A stretch of 64,000 bases of DNA from Rutidosis leptorrhynchoides (taxonomy: Eukaryota > Streptophyta > Magnoliopsida > Asterales > Asteraceae), in NCBI RefSeq assembly GCF_046630445.1, contig NC_092340.1, positions 360,014,001 through 360,078,000 on the forward strand, given 5' to 3'. Below the pieces are notes generated by a model, which was given only the letters and a program-made list of their open reading frames with translations, did not search any database and was not told the DNA's origin. Position 1 is the stretch's first letter. The number at the start of each line of letters is the position of its first letter. Position numbers and translations under genes: made by a program. This document shows, one piece after another, positions 35,176-48,700 of this stretch.

Positions 35176-36810
35176 AGGAATAATTAGATTTCATCTTAAT
35201 AAGTTACATTGTACATTCATCGAAGCTGATTCAATAGTCATTTACTATCCTACTTACAACCACCGATATACGTATCCGTTCACCGCAGAATAACCATTTT
35301 CATTCAATTTCATATTTAGATTTTGACTTCCCAGAATCCAACAAGTGGCATATGAAGAAAACATATGACAAAATAAAATCTGTTAGAAACAAACAAATTA
35401 ACTATGAAAAATTTTGTAAAGAATCCACGCTAACTGTTCCTAGCTAACTGATTACATTTTATTTATCGCAGTTTATTTATCACAATTTAATTATCGCACT
35501 TTTATTTATCGTCATTTAATTTCTGTAATTATTTTACGCACTTTAAATATCGGGACACGTATACAATGTTTTGACATATCATATCGACGCATCTATATAT
35601 ATTATTTGGAATCACCATAGACACTCTATATGCAGTAATGATCGAGTTCTTTATACAGGGTTGAGGTTGATTCTACAATAATATATATAGTTTGAGTTGT
35701 GATCGAGTCTGAGAGGTATACGGGTCACGACACGTATTAATTAATTCGTATATTATATATTAAACTATATATGAATTATTGGACTGTTACTGTGGACTAT
35801 CGACTGTGGACTAATGACATTGGACAATTAAAATGAATTAAAATATTGATTATAACATATGAAACTAAACATTTCTTCAAGATTGCCACTTAATTTCGTC
35901 TTAAACCTCATTGTATCTCGACGATTACAATCAGCGTTCAAATCTATCATGATTCTTAAAAACACCTCAATCGAGAGGATAAACCAACCGCACTTCATCT
36001 ACGGAAGAAAAGATTGGTGCATATAGTTATGCACCTGAAAAACCCTCGGAAACTGAGTAAACGTTTGACACGTATCTGTTCTAGTTATTTTGACATTTTT
36101 ATTACCGAAGATCGTTTTGCAATCCCTTTCTAAAGTAGCTAATTTTGGCACAGCTCCAGCAAGTCAACTCCGACTTTTCATCCGAAACAACTTTATTATA
36201 ACCGCGATATATATGCGTACTCTTTATTGTTACTGGGGAACCTTTTATATTCCACAATATTACCATCAGCGATTAATCATTCTAAAAACACAATTCTCCT
36301 GAAACTACCTCAGTTTGATAACCGATGACCCAGATCAGTTAACTTTGAAAATGCTGACGAAGCAGCATGTTGTAGATGATCTTAATGGCCAAAAGTTTGA
36401 TGATAAAGAAAGGAGTGTTAGGAACGCTCGATAGAAAATTTAGTACCGAAAAGCGGATTATGTGAAACTATGAAGAAAGCCGTGGACAAATCACAAAGAA
36501 TAAGTTTGCCTTCAAAGAATCCAAATGATTCTGTGCCTGCTGAAATCGTTAGCAAACAACTTATTTCTCATTCTAAACCTTCACAGACAAATCTTCTTCA
36601 TCATCCATTGATATTAGAAATTCTAAGATATTCTCGTATGTTCTATTATAAATATCCTCCATATTTCTGGCGATATTTTCACAACTATTCTTATCTGAGA
36701 TCATTTATCTCTCCGTAATATCTGCAACATAAAATAAACTGTGTTAGTTTCTAAATTCTGAAACCTTCGAGTTTAAAATATGAATGTTTTGAAGTAGTGT
36801 TGGGAACTGA

Positions 36811-36919
36811 AGCATGGAATAGTATAATATAATGACACTTGATCAACGTCATTATATTACAGTAAGTCATGCTGAGTTTCTAATGAAGCATGATGATTCA
36901 CAGTACCGTCATCATGTGC
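36811..36919. other. Twin-hairpin module of X
   Basis: Hairpin 1 (36811-36873): outer arms AGCATG and CATGCT, inner arms TAATATAATGAC and GTCATTATATTA, loop ACTTGATCAAC. Hairpin 2 (36888-36919): arms around GCATGATGA and TCATCATGTGC. The spacer contains TTTCTAATGA, and GTGCCAT follows hairpin 2, as in Y. Confidence 0.75.
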
Positions 36920-37775
36920 CATTTACACGACTCTTACATTCTATCTAATCTCTAAACATATCAAGAGAATATTTTTCTGGATGACTCGGTCTTCTCCAGG
37001 GTATTCTGGTAATTTAACAAATCAAAATCGTTTTATTACCATTTTCTTCTTAGAGCATTAGCTATGTTCATTATGAATTTCATATCTACGAATTCCGGAC
37101 CATTACTCACTTGACTCGAAGTCGGGAAGAGAAAACAAAAGCATGAAGCTCCGAAAAATAATGAAGAATATAAACTTCGATAATAACCCCGAAATTACAA
37201 ATCGTGTATATCGATAAAGATAGCAATATAGAGACATGGGAGAATTAGAAACACTATAAACACAAGAGTATAGTAGAAGTAAATAGATTCTTCTGGTGGT
37301 AGATGAAAAAGAAGAATGACAGATATAAAAGTTAGGAGTATATCAAGAATCAGGACTGGATGGAGCATATTGATGAATGCTTTAAAGTAAGAATCAAGGG
37401 AGAAATAATAGAAGGTGTGAGTCGTGGAAAATAAGGAAACGAAGGGATGAATTTATAGTGAAATATCCGACAGAGCAATCGAAACAGATTATTGCATATA
37501 ATCAAAGAAGATCCTGATTTCCTTAATCACCAAAGAACCAAATCTTATTACGTAAGATTCTCTTTAAATCCCTTAAATCCCGGAAATCAATCATAACTAC
37601 GTCATCGGTTAAGACGAATATATTTTACTCATCTCACTCTTTTACGATAGTCTCATTTATATTCTTTGCATAATCGAATCGTTTTATCTACATTACTCAA
37701 TGATGATAAAACTACATTATCACCTTATATTTGTCATGAAAACCTTCTTATTGTTATCCATAACAACCTCTATCA

Positions 37776-37811
37776 AATTTCGGGGACGAAATTTCTTTAA
37801 CGGGTAGGTAC
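37776..37811 (+). other. Polypurine-like tract of X
   Basis: AATTTCGGGGACGAAATTTC, TTTAACGGGTAGGTAC, then the 3' LTR. Almost the same block precedes the 3' LTR of B. Confidence 0.8.
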
Positions 37812-40507
37812 TGTAATGACCCGGAATTTTCTGACCAAATTATACTTATGAGATTAATATTTACATAAATTAAACCATACCAACATGATAAGCAATCCAA
37901 ATTGTTGAGACTTGTGTTTTTGAAAAGAGTTTTACACAACGTTTGACCGTCCAATATGACCGATGATATCACGAACTATATAACATACGATAATTATACG
38001 TTTGTGTATATATATGTATTTATATATATTTAACATGATCTAAGGATGGTTTAACATCTCATTGTGTACTAATGACAATGAGTTATAAGTATATTTTGAA
38101 ACTACTAACTTAAGTTTTCAAAACGATAACTATACGTAACATTCTTTGATATACATACTTATAATCTATAATGCTGATACATGTATCGTATATATAATGT
38201 ATTTAATCACTTTTTAAGGACTTAAATACATAAAACAATATAAGTATATTCACAAAAGATAGCTATATTTGAATTCTCATTCCGTTTCCTCAAGATTTCT
38301 ATACGTATATCTAGGGTATATGTACCCGTATCATACCCAGCTTCTATACGTATTTACTATTGGTATATACACATCAAATCAATATCCTAATCAACATTAT
38401 TACTGCCCTAGATATGAGGTAACTAGAATTTGTCAAGTAGTATGAATTATTAGTAAGAAAACAAAATTAGGAATCCTTTTCTTTCTTTATAAACTAAAAA
38501 CGTTTTTATAAATGAACACCATTTCTTCACTCCTTTTTCTCATACCTACACCCTCATTTCTCTCTCAAAATACTCCTAACTTCATACTTGATCATCTCCA
38601 AGCATTTTTCCCATCATTTAGCTTCAATTACAAGCCTTAAACACCATAAAAAAACTCTTTCAAGAACATATCAAAATAACCACCCATTTGAAGAAGTTTA
38701 CTTCCAACCTTTTGATCTAACTCCACCACTCTTTGATTCCAAGATTATTTCTTATCTTTTGCAGTAACTTTGTCCAAGTAACTTGAGGTAGTAACCTTGT
38801 TCATAATCTTATTCAATTCATATTCATATAGCTATCTTATTTTGTGGTATAAAATTTTAACAACAAGAACATAGTTTGAATGATTTCAAACTTGTTCGCA
38901 AACTAAATCGATCCTTCTAACTTGACTTTTAAAACACTTCAAGACCTGTAATATATCATAATGATATGCTAACCTAACAAGATATAACTTGGTTTTACAA
39001 AGAACATCTTAAAAACTGAATCTACGTCGTCGGACTGCAACCGGGAGCTGTTTTGGGTTGGATAATTAAAAACCATCTTGAACTTTGAATTGAAAGTTCA
39101 TGTTCTGGAAAAATGATATTTCTTATTAATATGTTAACACATAAAAATTTCATGGTTTAACTCAAAGTGTAAGTATTTTTAGAAAAATGATCATTAAATG
39201 TTGTTTTTATGATGGAAAATGATCACTTTCATAAGTTTCACCAAAGTTTGACCTATAACCTATGATTTCGAATACAAACTAAGGTATTTTTAGTTCATAT
39301 TCTTAAAATTTGACTCGATCCAAGGAAGTGGCAAGTTGAACCAACAAAAACGGAGTTGTAATGAAGAAACTACGACTAAAACAAGATTGGGTATCCGAAG
39401 CTAGTTTAGCTACGAAAATATTTGGAGAAAAAGTAAATTAATCATATCTTTTCTAATTAATATTATATTTTATATATAATTACTTATGATTTGATTTTAT
39501 ATATTTCAGGACCACCCGTAAACAACACGAGAAGATTAATCATAAGACCTCATGATTGTACGCAACACGTCATTTGACAACACGGTACTTTATGTACGCA
39601 ACAAGTCATTTGACAACATGGTACCATGGGTCGAGATTAATTCTGATCAATACGAATACGATGGGGTCTTTATTTATTTTATTTAAGCAACTAATTGTGG
39701 ACCACTAATATCGGACTGCTAACTACGAACTAAGAAAATATTAAAAGTATTAAAAGTATATATATATGTAACGATTACTTAAAAAGAAAATATGTTGATA
39801 TATTATATATATGGTTAGGTTCGTGATATCTATCAGAGACCAAGTCGAATTAAATACCTTTAAGGCAAAAGTGAGTTTCATTTGCTCCCTTTTTAATTGC
39901 TTTTGCAATATATATTTTTGGGCTGAGAATACATGCGCTGCTTTTATAAATGTTTACAAAATAGACACATGTACTTAAAAATATATTCTATGTTGAGTTG
40001 TACCACTGACATATTTCCCTGTAGCTTGGTAACTACTATTTACATGGGTATTGTAAACGCGAATCCTGTTGATAGATCTATCGGGCCTGACAGCCCCAAC
40101 CGGACTGGACGACCAGTATTCAACGGTTGCACAGTACTTCGTTTTGGTGACTACACTTGGTACGGTGTAGTGAGATTTCATAATAAAGGGAATATGCGAC
40201 GTTGATTAAATGTTAAGTATGGTTACCAAGTGCTCAACCACTTAGAATGCTTTACATACACTTGCGAGTGTATTATGTTTATGATTATGAAATCTTGTGG
40301 TCTATTAACATATTGAAATGATTGTTATGATAAACCTATGAACTCAACAACCTTTTGGTTGACACTTTAAAGCATGTTTATTCTCAGGTACGAATTAAGT
40401 CTTCCGCTGTGCATTTGCTCAATATAAGGACATTACTTGGAGCCGATCATCGTAATGGGACCAAATGTTGATGACTTCGTCCAGGTGGATTAGGACGGGT
40501 CCTTTCA
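37812..40507 (+). repeat. 3' LTR of X
   Basis: 2,696 bp, nearly identical to the 5' LTR, followed by target duplication CAACA. Confidence 0.9.
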
Positions 40508-40512
40508 CAACA

Positions 40513-42285
40513 TGAAAGAGGTTGTTAAAAAGGAGGTAGTCAAGCTTCTTGACGCCGGGTTAATCTACCCCATCTCCGATAGTCCTTGGGTTAGTCCAGT
40601 ACAAGTAGTACCCAAAAAGGGGGGTACAACCGTTATTGTAAATGAAAAAGATGAACTCGTTCCAACTAGAACGGTTACTGGCTGGAGAGTCTGTATTGAT
40701 TACAGGCGTCTCAATGATGCCACTAGAAAAGATCATTTCCCGTTGCCTTTTATTGATCAAATGATTGAACGATTAGCGGGGAAAGAATACTATTGCTTTC
40801 TAGATGGTTTCTCCGGTTACTTCCAAATTCCAATTGATCCCAACGACCAAGAAAAGACCACATTCACTTGTCCTTTTGGGACCTTTGCCTATCGCCGCAT
40901 GCCATTTGGTTTATGCAATGCACCCGGAATCTTTCAAAGGTGCATGATGGCAATTTTTGATGATATGGTAGAGGATTGTATGGAAGTCTTCATGGATGAC
41001 TTTTCCGTGTTTGGAGACTCCTTTAAATCGTGTCTTTTTAACCTTGAACGTATGCTTATCTGATGTGAGAAAGCAAATTTGGTCCTGAATTGGGAAAAAT
41101 GCCACTTCATGGTGAAGGAGGGCATTGTACTTGGTCACAAAATATCTCGTGCGGGAATAGAGGTAGATAAAGCTAAAATTGAAGTTATCTCTAAGCTACC
41201 TATACCGACGAATGTCAAGGCAATTAGAAGCTTTCTTGGTCACGCGGGATTTTATAGGCGATTTATCAAAGATTTCTCTAAAATTGCCCGTCCAATGACC
41301 AAACTTCTTGAAAAGGATGCTCCATTTGACTTCGATTCCAATTGTGAGAATGCATTCTCCATTCTAAAGTCAAAACTCACACAAGCTCCCATTATTATGT
41401 CTCCGGATTGGATTATGCCTTTTGAGTTAATGTGTGACATGAGCGACTATGCCTTAGGAGCTGTCTTAGGACAACGACCCGATAATCATTTTCGTCCAAT
41501 TTATTATGCGAGCAAAACGCTAACGGGAGCTCAAATTAATTACACCACCACGGAAAAAGAGCTCCTAGCGGTTGTTTATGCGTTTGATAAATTTCGGTCA
41601 AATTTTGTTTTTGTCCAAGACCATTGTTTACACGGATCATTCGGCTCTTAGGTACTTATTCTCGAAACTAGATGCAAAACATCGTCTCATACGTTGGGTT
41701 CTTCTACTTCAAGAGTTTGACATTGAGATACGTGATAAGAAAGGAGCCGAGAATCTAGCCGCCGATCATTTATCCCAACTTGAAAACCCCGAATTAGAAC
41801 AACTTGATGATACAATCATCAAGGACACATTTCCAGATGAATCTCTAATGAGGGTTGACAAGGAATCTGAAATCCCATGGTTTGCCCATTTTGCAAACTA
41901 TCTTGCTTCAAGCATTCTTCAAAAAGGACTTTCTTATCAACAAAAGAAGAAATTCTTTGCGGATTTGAAGTCCTATTTCTGGGAACATCCCGACCTATTT
42001 CGTGTTGGTGCGGATCAAATGATTCGCCGTTGTGTGTACGAAAAAGAGGCTCAACAAATTCTCGAGCATTTCCATCAAGGACCCACTGGCGGTCATTTCG
42101 GACCAAACCACATTGCAAGAAAAATCCTTGACTCGGGCTTTTATTGGCCCACGATCTTTAAAGATGCCCATAATTTTGTTCGGACTTGCAATGCATGCCA
42201 ACGAACGGGTAACATCACGAAAAAGGATGAGATGCCTCAAACCGGCATCCAAGTTTGTGAAATCTTTGATATTTGGGGAATCTAT
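40513..42285 (+). pseudogene. Athila A reverse transcriptase, RNase H and integrase N-terminus, cut by element B
   Basis: The frame resumes from 23968 with MKEVVKKEVVKLLDAGLIYP. RT landmarks are GWRVCIDYRRLNDATRKDHF, FLDGFSGYFQIPI, MPFGLCNAPGIFQRCM and the catalytic FMDDFSVFG. A TGA at 41061 interrupts just after LERMLI, where CGA (Arg) is expected. The frame then continues with NWEKCHFMV, SFLGHAGFYRRFIKDFS and the RNase H start (LMCDMSDYALGAVLGQR). A frame change near 41600 shifts to the frame with [18 protein letters not shown]. The integrase HHCC finger follows ([15 protein letters not shown] .. CNACQR). Coding ends at FDIWGI, just before the first catalytic Asp, where B inserted. Confidence 0.88.
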
Positions 42286-45200
42286 TGAAATGTCCCGTTC
42301 TTATTGATTAAAAACGTTCCATATTAATTGATTTCGTTGCGAGGTTTTGACCTCTATATGAGACGTTTTTCAAAGACTGCATTCATTTTTAAAACAAACC
42401 ATAACCTTTATTTCATAAATAAAGGTTTAAAAAGCTTTACGTAGATTAAATGATAATCTAAAATATCCTGTTTACACACGACCATTACATAATGGTTTAC
42501 AATACAAATATGTTACATCAAAATCAGTTTCTTAAATGCAGTTTTTACACAATATCATACAAACATGGACTCCAAATCTTGTCCTTATTTTAGTATGCAA
42601 CAACGGAAGCTCTTAGTATTCACCTGAGAATAAACATGCTTTAAACGTCAACAAAAATGTTGGTGAGTTATAGATTTAACCTATATATATCAAATCGTAT
42701 CAATAGACCACAAGATTTCATATTTCAATACACATCCCATACATAGATATAAAAATTATTCATATGGTGAACACCTGGTAACCGACATTAACAAGATGCA
42801 TATATAAGAATATCCCCATCATTCCGGGACACCTTTCGGATATGATATAATTTTCGAAGTACTAAAGCATCCGGTACTTCGGATGGGGTTTGTTAGGCCC
42901 AATAGATCTATCTTTAGGATTCGCGTCAATTAGGGTGTCTGTTCCCTAATTCTTAGATTACCATACTTAATAAAAAGGGGCATATTCGATTTCGATAATT
43001 CAACCATAGAATGTAGTTTCACGTACTTGTGTCTATTTTGTAAATCATTTATAAAACCTGCATGTATTCTCATCCCAAAAATATTATATTTTAAAAGTGG
43101 GACTATAACTCACTTTCACAGATTTTTACTTCGTTGGGAAGTAAGACTTGGCCACTGGTTGATTCACGAACCTATAACAATATATACATATATATCAAAG
43201 TATGTTCAAAATATATTTACAATACTTTTAATACATTTTGATGTTTTAAGTCTATTAAGTCAGCTGTCCTCATTAGTAACCTACAACTAGTTGTCCACAG
43301 TTAGATGTACAGAAATAAATCGATAAATATTATCTTGAATCAATCCACGACCCAGTGTATACGTATCTCAGTATTGATCACAACTCAAACTATATATATA
43401 TTTTGGAATCAACCTCAACCCTGTATTGCTAACTCCAACATTCACATATAGAGTGTCTATGGTTGTTCCGCAACATATATATAGATGGGTCGACATGATA
43501 GGTCGAAACATTGTATACGTGTCTATGGTATCTCAAGATTACATAATATACAATATAAGTTGATTAGATTATGATTGGAATAGATTTATTACTAACTTTC
43601 ACGTAGGTAAAATGAGTAGTTTTTATCAATCTTGTTTTACTCGCCATTTCTTCGTTTCTAATCCGTTTTGAGTGATTCCAGTGGTCACGGTTTCGTATTG
43701 AACTTAAATTTATGAATCTAAATAGAAAAAGTAAAAGTTTATAGTCAGAAATACAAGTTACAAGTCGTTTTTGAAAGAGGTAGTCATTTTCGTCAAAAGA
43801 ACGACATCTTGATGACCATTTTGAAAAACATACTTTCACTTTGAGTTTAACCATGATTTTTGGATATAGTTTCATGTTCATAAGAAATATAATTTTTCTA
43901 GAAGTATAGCTTTTAAATCAAAGTTCTTCTTAGCTTTTAATTATCCCAACCAAAACAGCCCCCGGTTTTACTACGACGGCGTATATCCAGTTTTATGGTG
44001 TTTATCGTATTTTCGGGTTTTAAATCATTAAGTTAGCATATCATATAGATATATAACATGTTTTTAGTTGATTTTTAAAGTCTATTTAGAAGGATTAACT
44101 TTATTTGCGAACAAGTTTAGAATTAACTAAACTATGTTCTAGTGATTACAAGTTTATAACGTTGAATAAGACAGCTTTTTATGTATGAATCGAATGATGT
44201 TATGAACATCATTACTACCTCAAGTTCCTTGGATAAACCTACTGGAAATTAGAAAAATAGATCTAGCTTCAAAAGATCCTTGGATGGCTTGAAAGTTCTT
44301 GAAGCAGAATCATGACACGAAAACAATTTCAAGTAAGATTTCCACTCGAAATAAGATTGTTATAGTTATAGAAATTGAATTAAAGTTTGAATATGATTAT
44401 TACCTTGTATTAGAAAGATAACCTACTGTAAGTAACAAAGGTTTCTTGATCTTGGATGATTACTTGGAATGGATTTAGAAAACTTGGAAGTAAACTTGCA
44501 ATCTTAGAAGTATTCTTGATTTTATGAAACTAGAACTTTTGGAATTTATGAAGAATACTTAGAACTTGAAGATAGAACTTGAGAGAGATCAATTAGATGA
44601 ATAAAATTGAAGAATGAAAGTATTTGTAGGTGTTTTTGGTCGTTGATGTATGGATTAGATATAAAGGATATGTAATTTTGTTTTCATGTAAATAAGTCAT
44701 GAATGATTACTCATATTTTTGTAATTTTATGAGATATTTCATGCTAGTTGCTAAATGATGGTTCCCACATGTGTTAGGTAACTCACATGCGCTGCTAAGA
44801 GCTGATCATTGGAGTGTATATACCAATAGTACATACATCTAAAAGCTGTGTATTGTACGAGTACGAATACGGGTGCATACGAGTAGATTTGTTGATGAAA
44901 CTGAATGAGGATGTAATTGTAAGCATTTTTGTTAAGTAGAAGTATTTTGATAAGTGTCTTGAAGTCTTTCAAATGTGTATGAATACATATTAAAACACTA
45001 CATGTATATACATTTTAACTGAGTCGTTAAGTCATCGTTAGTCGTTACATGTAAATGTTGTTTTGAAACCTTTAGGTTAACGATCTTGTTAAATGTTGTT
45101 AACCCATTGTTTATTATATCAAATGAGATGTTAAATTGTTATATTATCATGATATTATGATATATAATATATCTTAGTATGATATATATACAGTTAAATG

Positions 45201-45717
45201 TCGTTACAACGATAATCGTTACATATATGTCTTGTTTCGAAATCATTAAGTTAGTAGTCTTATTTTTACATATGTAGTTCATTGTTAATACACTTAATGA
45301 TACATTTACTTATCATTTAACATAATTAACCAAGTGTATCAATATCTTAATATGATTCATATGTACCTAGTAAGACGTTATAACGATAATCGTTATATAT
45401 ATCGTTTTCGAGTTTCTTAATTTAATAGTCTCATTTTTATGTATATAACTTATTGTTAAAATACCTAATGAGATACATACTTATAATAAAATCATGTTAA
45501 CTATATATATAACCATATATATGTCATCGTATAGTTTTTACAAGTTTTAACGTTCGTGAATCACCGGTCAACTTGGGTGGTCATTTGTCTATATGAAACC
45601 TATTCCAATTAATCAAGTCTTAATAAGTTTGATTTCTTAACATGTTGGAAACACTTAATCATGTAAATATCAATTTCATTTAATATATATAAACATGGAA
45701 AAGTTCGGGTCACTACA
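42286..45717 (-). repeat. 3' LTR of B
   Basis: 3,432 bp. On the minus strand it starts TGTAGTGACCCGAAC and ends GGGACATTTCA. It contains the phrase AACAGCCCCCGGTTTTACTA (plus strand, about 43958), also found in X LTRs in the opposite strand sense. No coding. Confidence 0.9.
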
Positions 45718-45752
45718 GTACCTACCCGTTAAATAAATTTCGTCCCGAAATT
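45718..45752 (-). other. Polypurine-like tract of B
   Basis: The minus strand reads TTTCGGGACGAAATTTATTT, then AACGGGTAGGTAC, directly before the 3' LTR. Confidence 0.8.
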
Positions 45753-48700
45753 TTAAGCTGTTGAAAGTGTTGACGAATCTTCTAGAAATAGATGCGGGTA
45801 TTTCTTCTTCATCTGATCTTCATACTCCCAGGTGAACTCGGGTCCTCTACGAGCATTCCATCGAACCTTAACAATCGGTATCTTGTTTTGTTTAAGTCTC
45901 TTAACCTCACGATCCATTATTTCGACGGGTTCTTCAATGAATTGAAGTTTTTCATTGATTTGGATTTCGTCCAACGGAATAGTGAGATCTTCTTTAGCAA
46001 AACATTTCTTCAAATTTGAGACGTGGAAAGTGTTATGTACAGCCGCGAGTTGTTGAGGTAGCTCCAGTTGGTAAGCTACTGGTCCGACACGATCTATAAT
46101 CTTGAATGGTCTAATGTACCTTGGATTTAGTTTCCTCCGTTTACCAAATCGAACAACGCCTTTCCAAGGTGAAACCTTAAGCATGACCATTTCTCCAATT
46201 TCAAACTCTATATCTTTTCTTTTACTGTCCGCGTAGCTCTTTTGTCGACTCTGGGCGGTTTTCAATCTTTGTTGAATTTGGATGATTTTCTCGGTAGTTT
46301 CTTGTATTATCTCCGGACCCGTAATCTGTCTATCCCCCACTTCACTTCAACAAATCAGAGACCTGCAATTTCTACCATAAAGTGCTTCAAATGGCGCCAT
46401 CTCAATGCTTGAATGGTAGCTGTTGTTGTAGGAAAATTCTGCTAACGGTAGATGTCGATCCCAACTGTTTCCGAAATCAATAACACAAGCTCGTAGCATG
46501 TCTTCAAGCGTTTGTATCGTCCTTTCGCTTTGTTCATCAGTTTGTGGATGATAGGCAGTACTCATGTCTAGACGAGTTCCCAATGCTTGCTGTAATGTCT
46601 GCCAGAATCTTGAAATAAATCTGCCATCCCTATCAGAGATAATAGAGATTGGTATTCCATGTCTGGAGACGACTTCCTTCAAATACAGTCGTGCTAACTT
46701 CTCCATCTTTCATCTTCTCTTATTGGCAGGAAGTGTGCTGACTTGGTGAGACGATCAACTATTACCCAAATAGTATCATAACCACTTGCAGTCCTTGGCA
46801 ATTTAGTAATGAAATCCATGGTAATGTTTCTCATTTCCATTCCGGGATTTCAGGTTGTTGTTGTAGACCTGATGGTTTCTGATGTTCAGCTTTGACCTTA
46901 GAACACGTCAAACATTCTCCTACATATTTAGCAATATCGGCTTTCATACCTGGCCACCAAAATTTTTTCTTAAGATCCTTGTACATCTTCCCCGTTCCAG
47001 GATGTATTGAGTATCTGGTTTTATGAGCTTCTCTAAGTACCATTTCTCTCATATCTCCAAATTTTGGTACCCAAATTCTTTCAGCCCTATACCGGGTTCC
47101 GTCTTCCCGAATATTAAGATGCTTCTCCGATCCTTTGGGTATTTCATCCTTTAAATTTCCCTCTTTTAAAACTCCTTGTTGCGCCTCCTTTATTTGAGTA
47201 GTAAGGTTAGTGTGAATCATTATATTCATAGATTTTACTCGAATGGGTTCTCTGTCCTTTCTGCTCAAGGCGTCGGCTACCACATTTGCCTTCCCCGGGT
47301 GGTAACGAATCTCAAAGTCGTAATCATTCAACAATTCAATCCACCTACGCTGCCTCATATTCAGTTGTTTCTGATTAAATATGTGTTGAAGACTTTTGTG
47401 GTCGGTATATATAATACTTTTGACCCCATATAAGTAGTGCCTCTAAGTCTTTAATGCAAAAACAACCGCGCCTAATTCCAAATCATGCGTCGTATAATTT
47501 TGTTCGTGAATCTTCAATTGTCTAGACGCATAAGCAATCACCTTCATTTGTTGCATTAATACATAACCGAGACCTTGCTTTATTGCGTCACAATAAATCA
47601 CAAAATCATCATTCCCTTTAGGCAATGACAATATAGGTGCCGAAGTTAGCTTTTTCTTCAATAACTGAAATGCTTTCTCTTGTTCATCCTTCCATTCAAA
47701 TTTCTTCCCTTTATGCGTTAATGCAGTCAAGGGTTTTGCTATTCTGGAAAAGTCTTGGATGAACCTTATGTAGTAACCAGCTAGTCCTAAAAACTGGCGT
47801 ATGTGTTTCGGAGTTTTCGGGGTTTTCCACTTTTCAACAGTTTCTATCTTTGCCGGATCCACCTTAATACCTTCTTTGTTCACTATGTGACCGAGGAATT
47901 GAACTTCTTCCAACCAAAATGCACAATTTGAAAACTTAGCGTACAATTCTTCCTTCCTCAATACTTCTAACACCTTTCTTAAATGTTTACCGTGTTCTTG
48001 GTCATTCTTTGAGTAAATAAGTATGTCATCAATGAAAACAATGACAAACTTGTCAAGGTATGGTCCACACACTCGGTTCATAAGGTCCATGAACACAGCT
48101 GGTGCATTAGTTAAACCAAAAGGCATGACCATAAACTCGTAATGACTGTAACGTGTTCTGAAAGCAGTCTTTGGAATATCATCTTCTTTCACCCGCATTT
48201 GATGATACCCGGAACGTAAGTCAATCTTTGAATAAACAGACGAGCCTTGTAGTTGATCAAATAAGTCGTCGATTCTCGGTAGTGGGTAGCGGTTCTTGAT
48301 GGTAAGTTTGTTCAACTCTCGGTAGTCGATACACAACCTGAATGTACCATCTTTCTTCTTGACAAACAAAACAGGAGCTCCCCACGGTGATGTGCTTGGT
48401 CGAATGAAACCACGCTCTAAAAGTTCTTGTAATTGGCTTTGTAGTTCTTTCATCTCGCTGGGTGCGAGTCTGTAAGGAGCACGAGCTATTGGTGCAGCTC
48501 CTGGTACAAGATCTATTTGAAATTCAACAGATCGATGTGGAGGTAGTCCCGGTAATTCTTTTGGAAATACATCGGGAAATTCTTTTGCGACGGGAACATC
48601 ATTGATGCTCTTTTCTTCAGTTTGTACTTTCTCGACGTGTGCTAGAACAGCATAGCAACCTTTTCTTATTAGTTTTTGTTCCTTCAAATTACTAATAAGA

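Larger units (their letters stand above)
34781..37811 (+). other. Non-coding 3' internal region of X, partly a mosaic of other LTR pieces
   Basis: No pol motif was recognised. About 35455-35553 resembles the C-type LTR stretch with TTTATTTATCGTCATTTAAT. About 35555-35720 closely follows the sense strand of the B-type LTR (ACGTATACAATGTTT, ATAGACACTCTATATG, CAGGGTTGAGGTTGATTC, AGTTTGAGTTGTGATCGAG). A hairpin motif lies at 35159-35175, a twin-hairpin module at 36811-36919, and a polypurine region at 37776-37811. ORFs at 36090 and 36470 have no motif support. Confidence 0.65.
23969..40507 (+). mobile_element. Non-autonomous Tekay-like element X (16.5 kb including element Y)
   Basis: It starts TGTAATGACCC and ends GGGTCCTTTCA, flanked by the 5-bp target duplication CAACA (23964-23968 and 40508-40512). 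Removing X and one TSD restores the Athila RT frame. LTRs are 23969-26663 and 37812-40507. They differ by only a scatter of single-base changes and small indels (for example CATACAACATG against CATACCAACATG), so insertion was recent. The internal region has one short ORF, no recognisable pol, and the 7.25-kb insertion Y. The LTR ends and the polypurine/GGACGAAATT block match those of element B, so X belongs to the same broad family and was probably moved by proteins from a relative. Confidence 0.9.

Noticed and set aside
36090-36718. Possible pol remnants of X
   Set aside because: Neither ORF shows RT, RNase H, protease or integrase landmarks.
43027-43290. 87-codon ORF repeated at 53048 and 62782
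   Set aside because: Conserved only because it lies in three copies of the B-type LTR; no motif.
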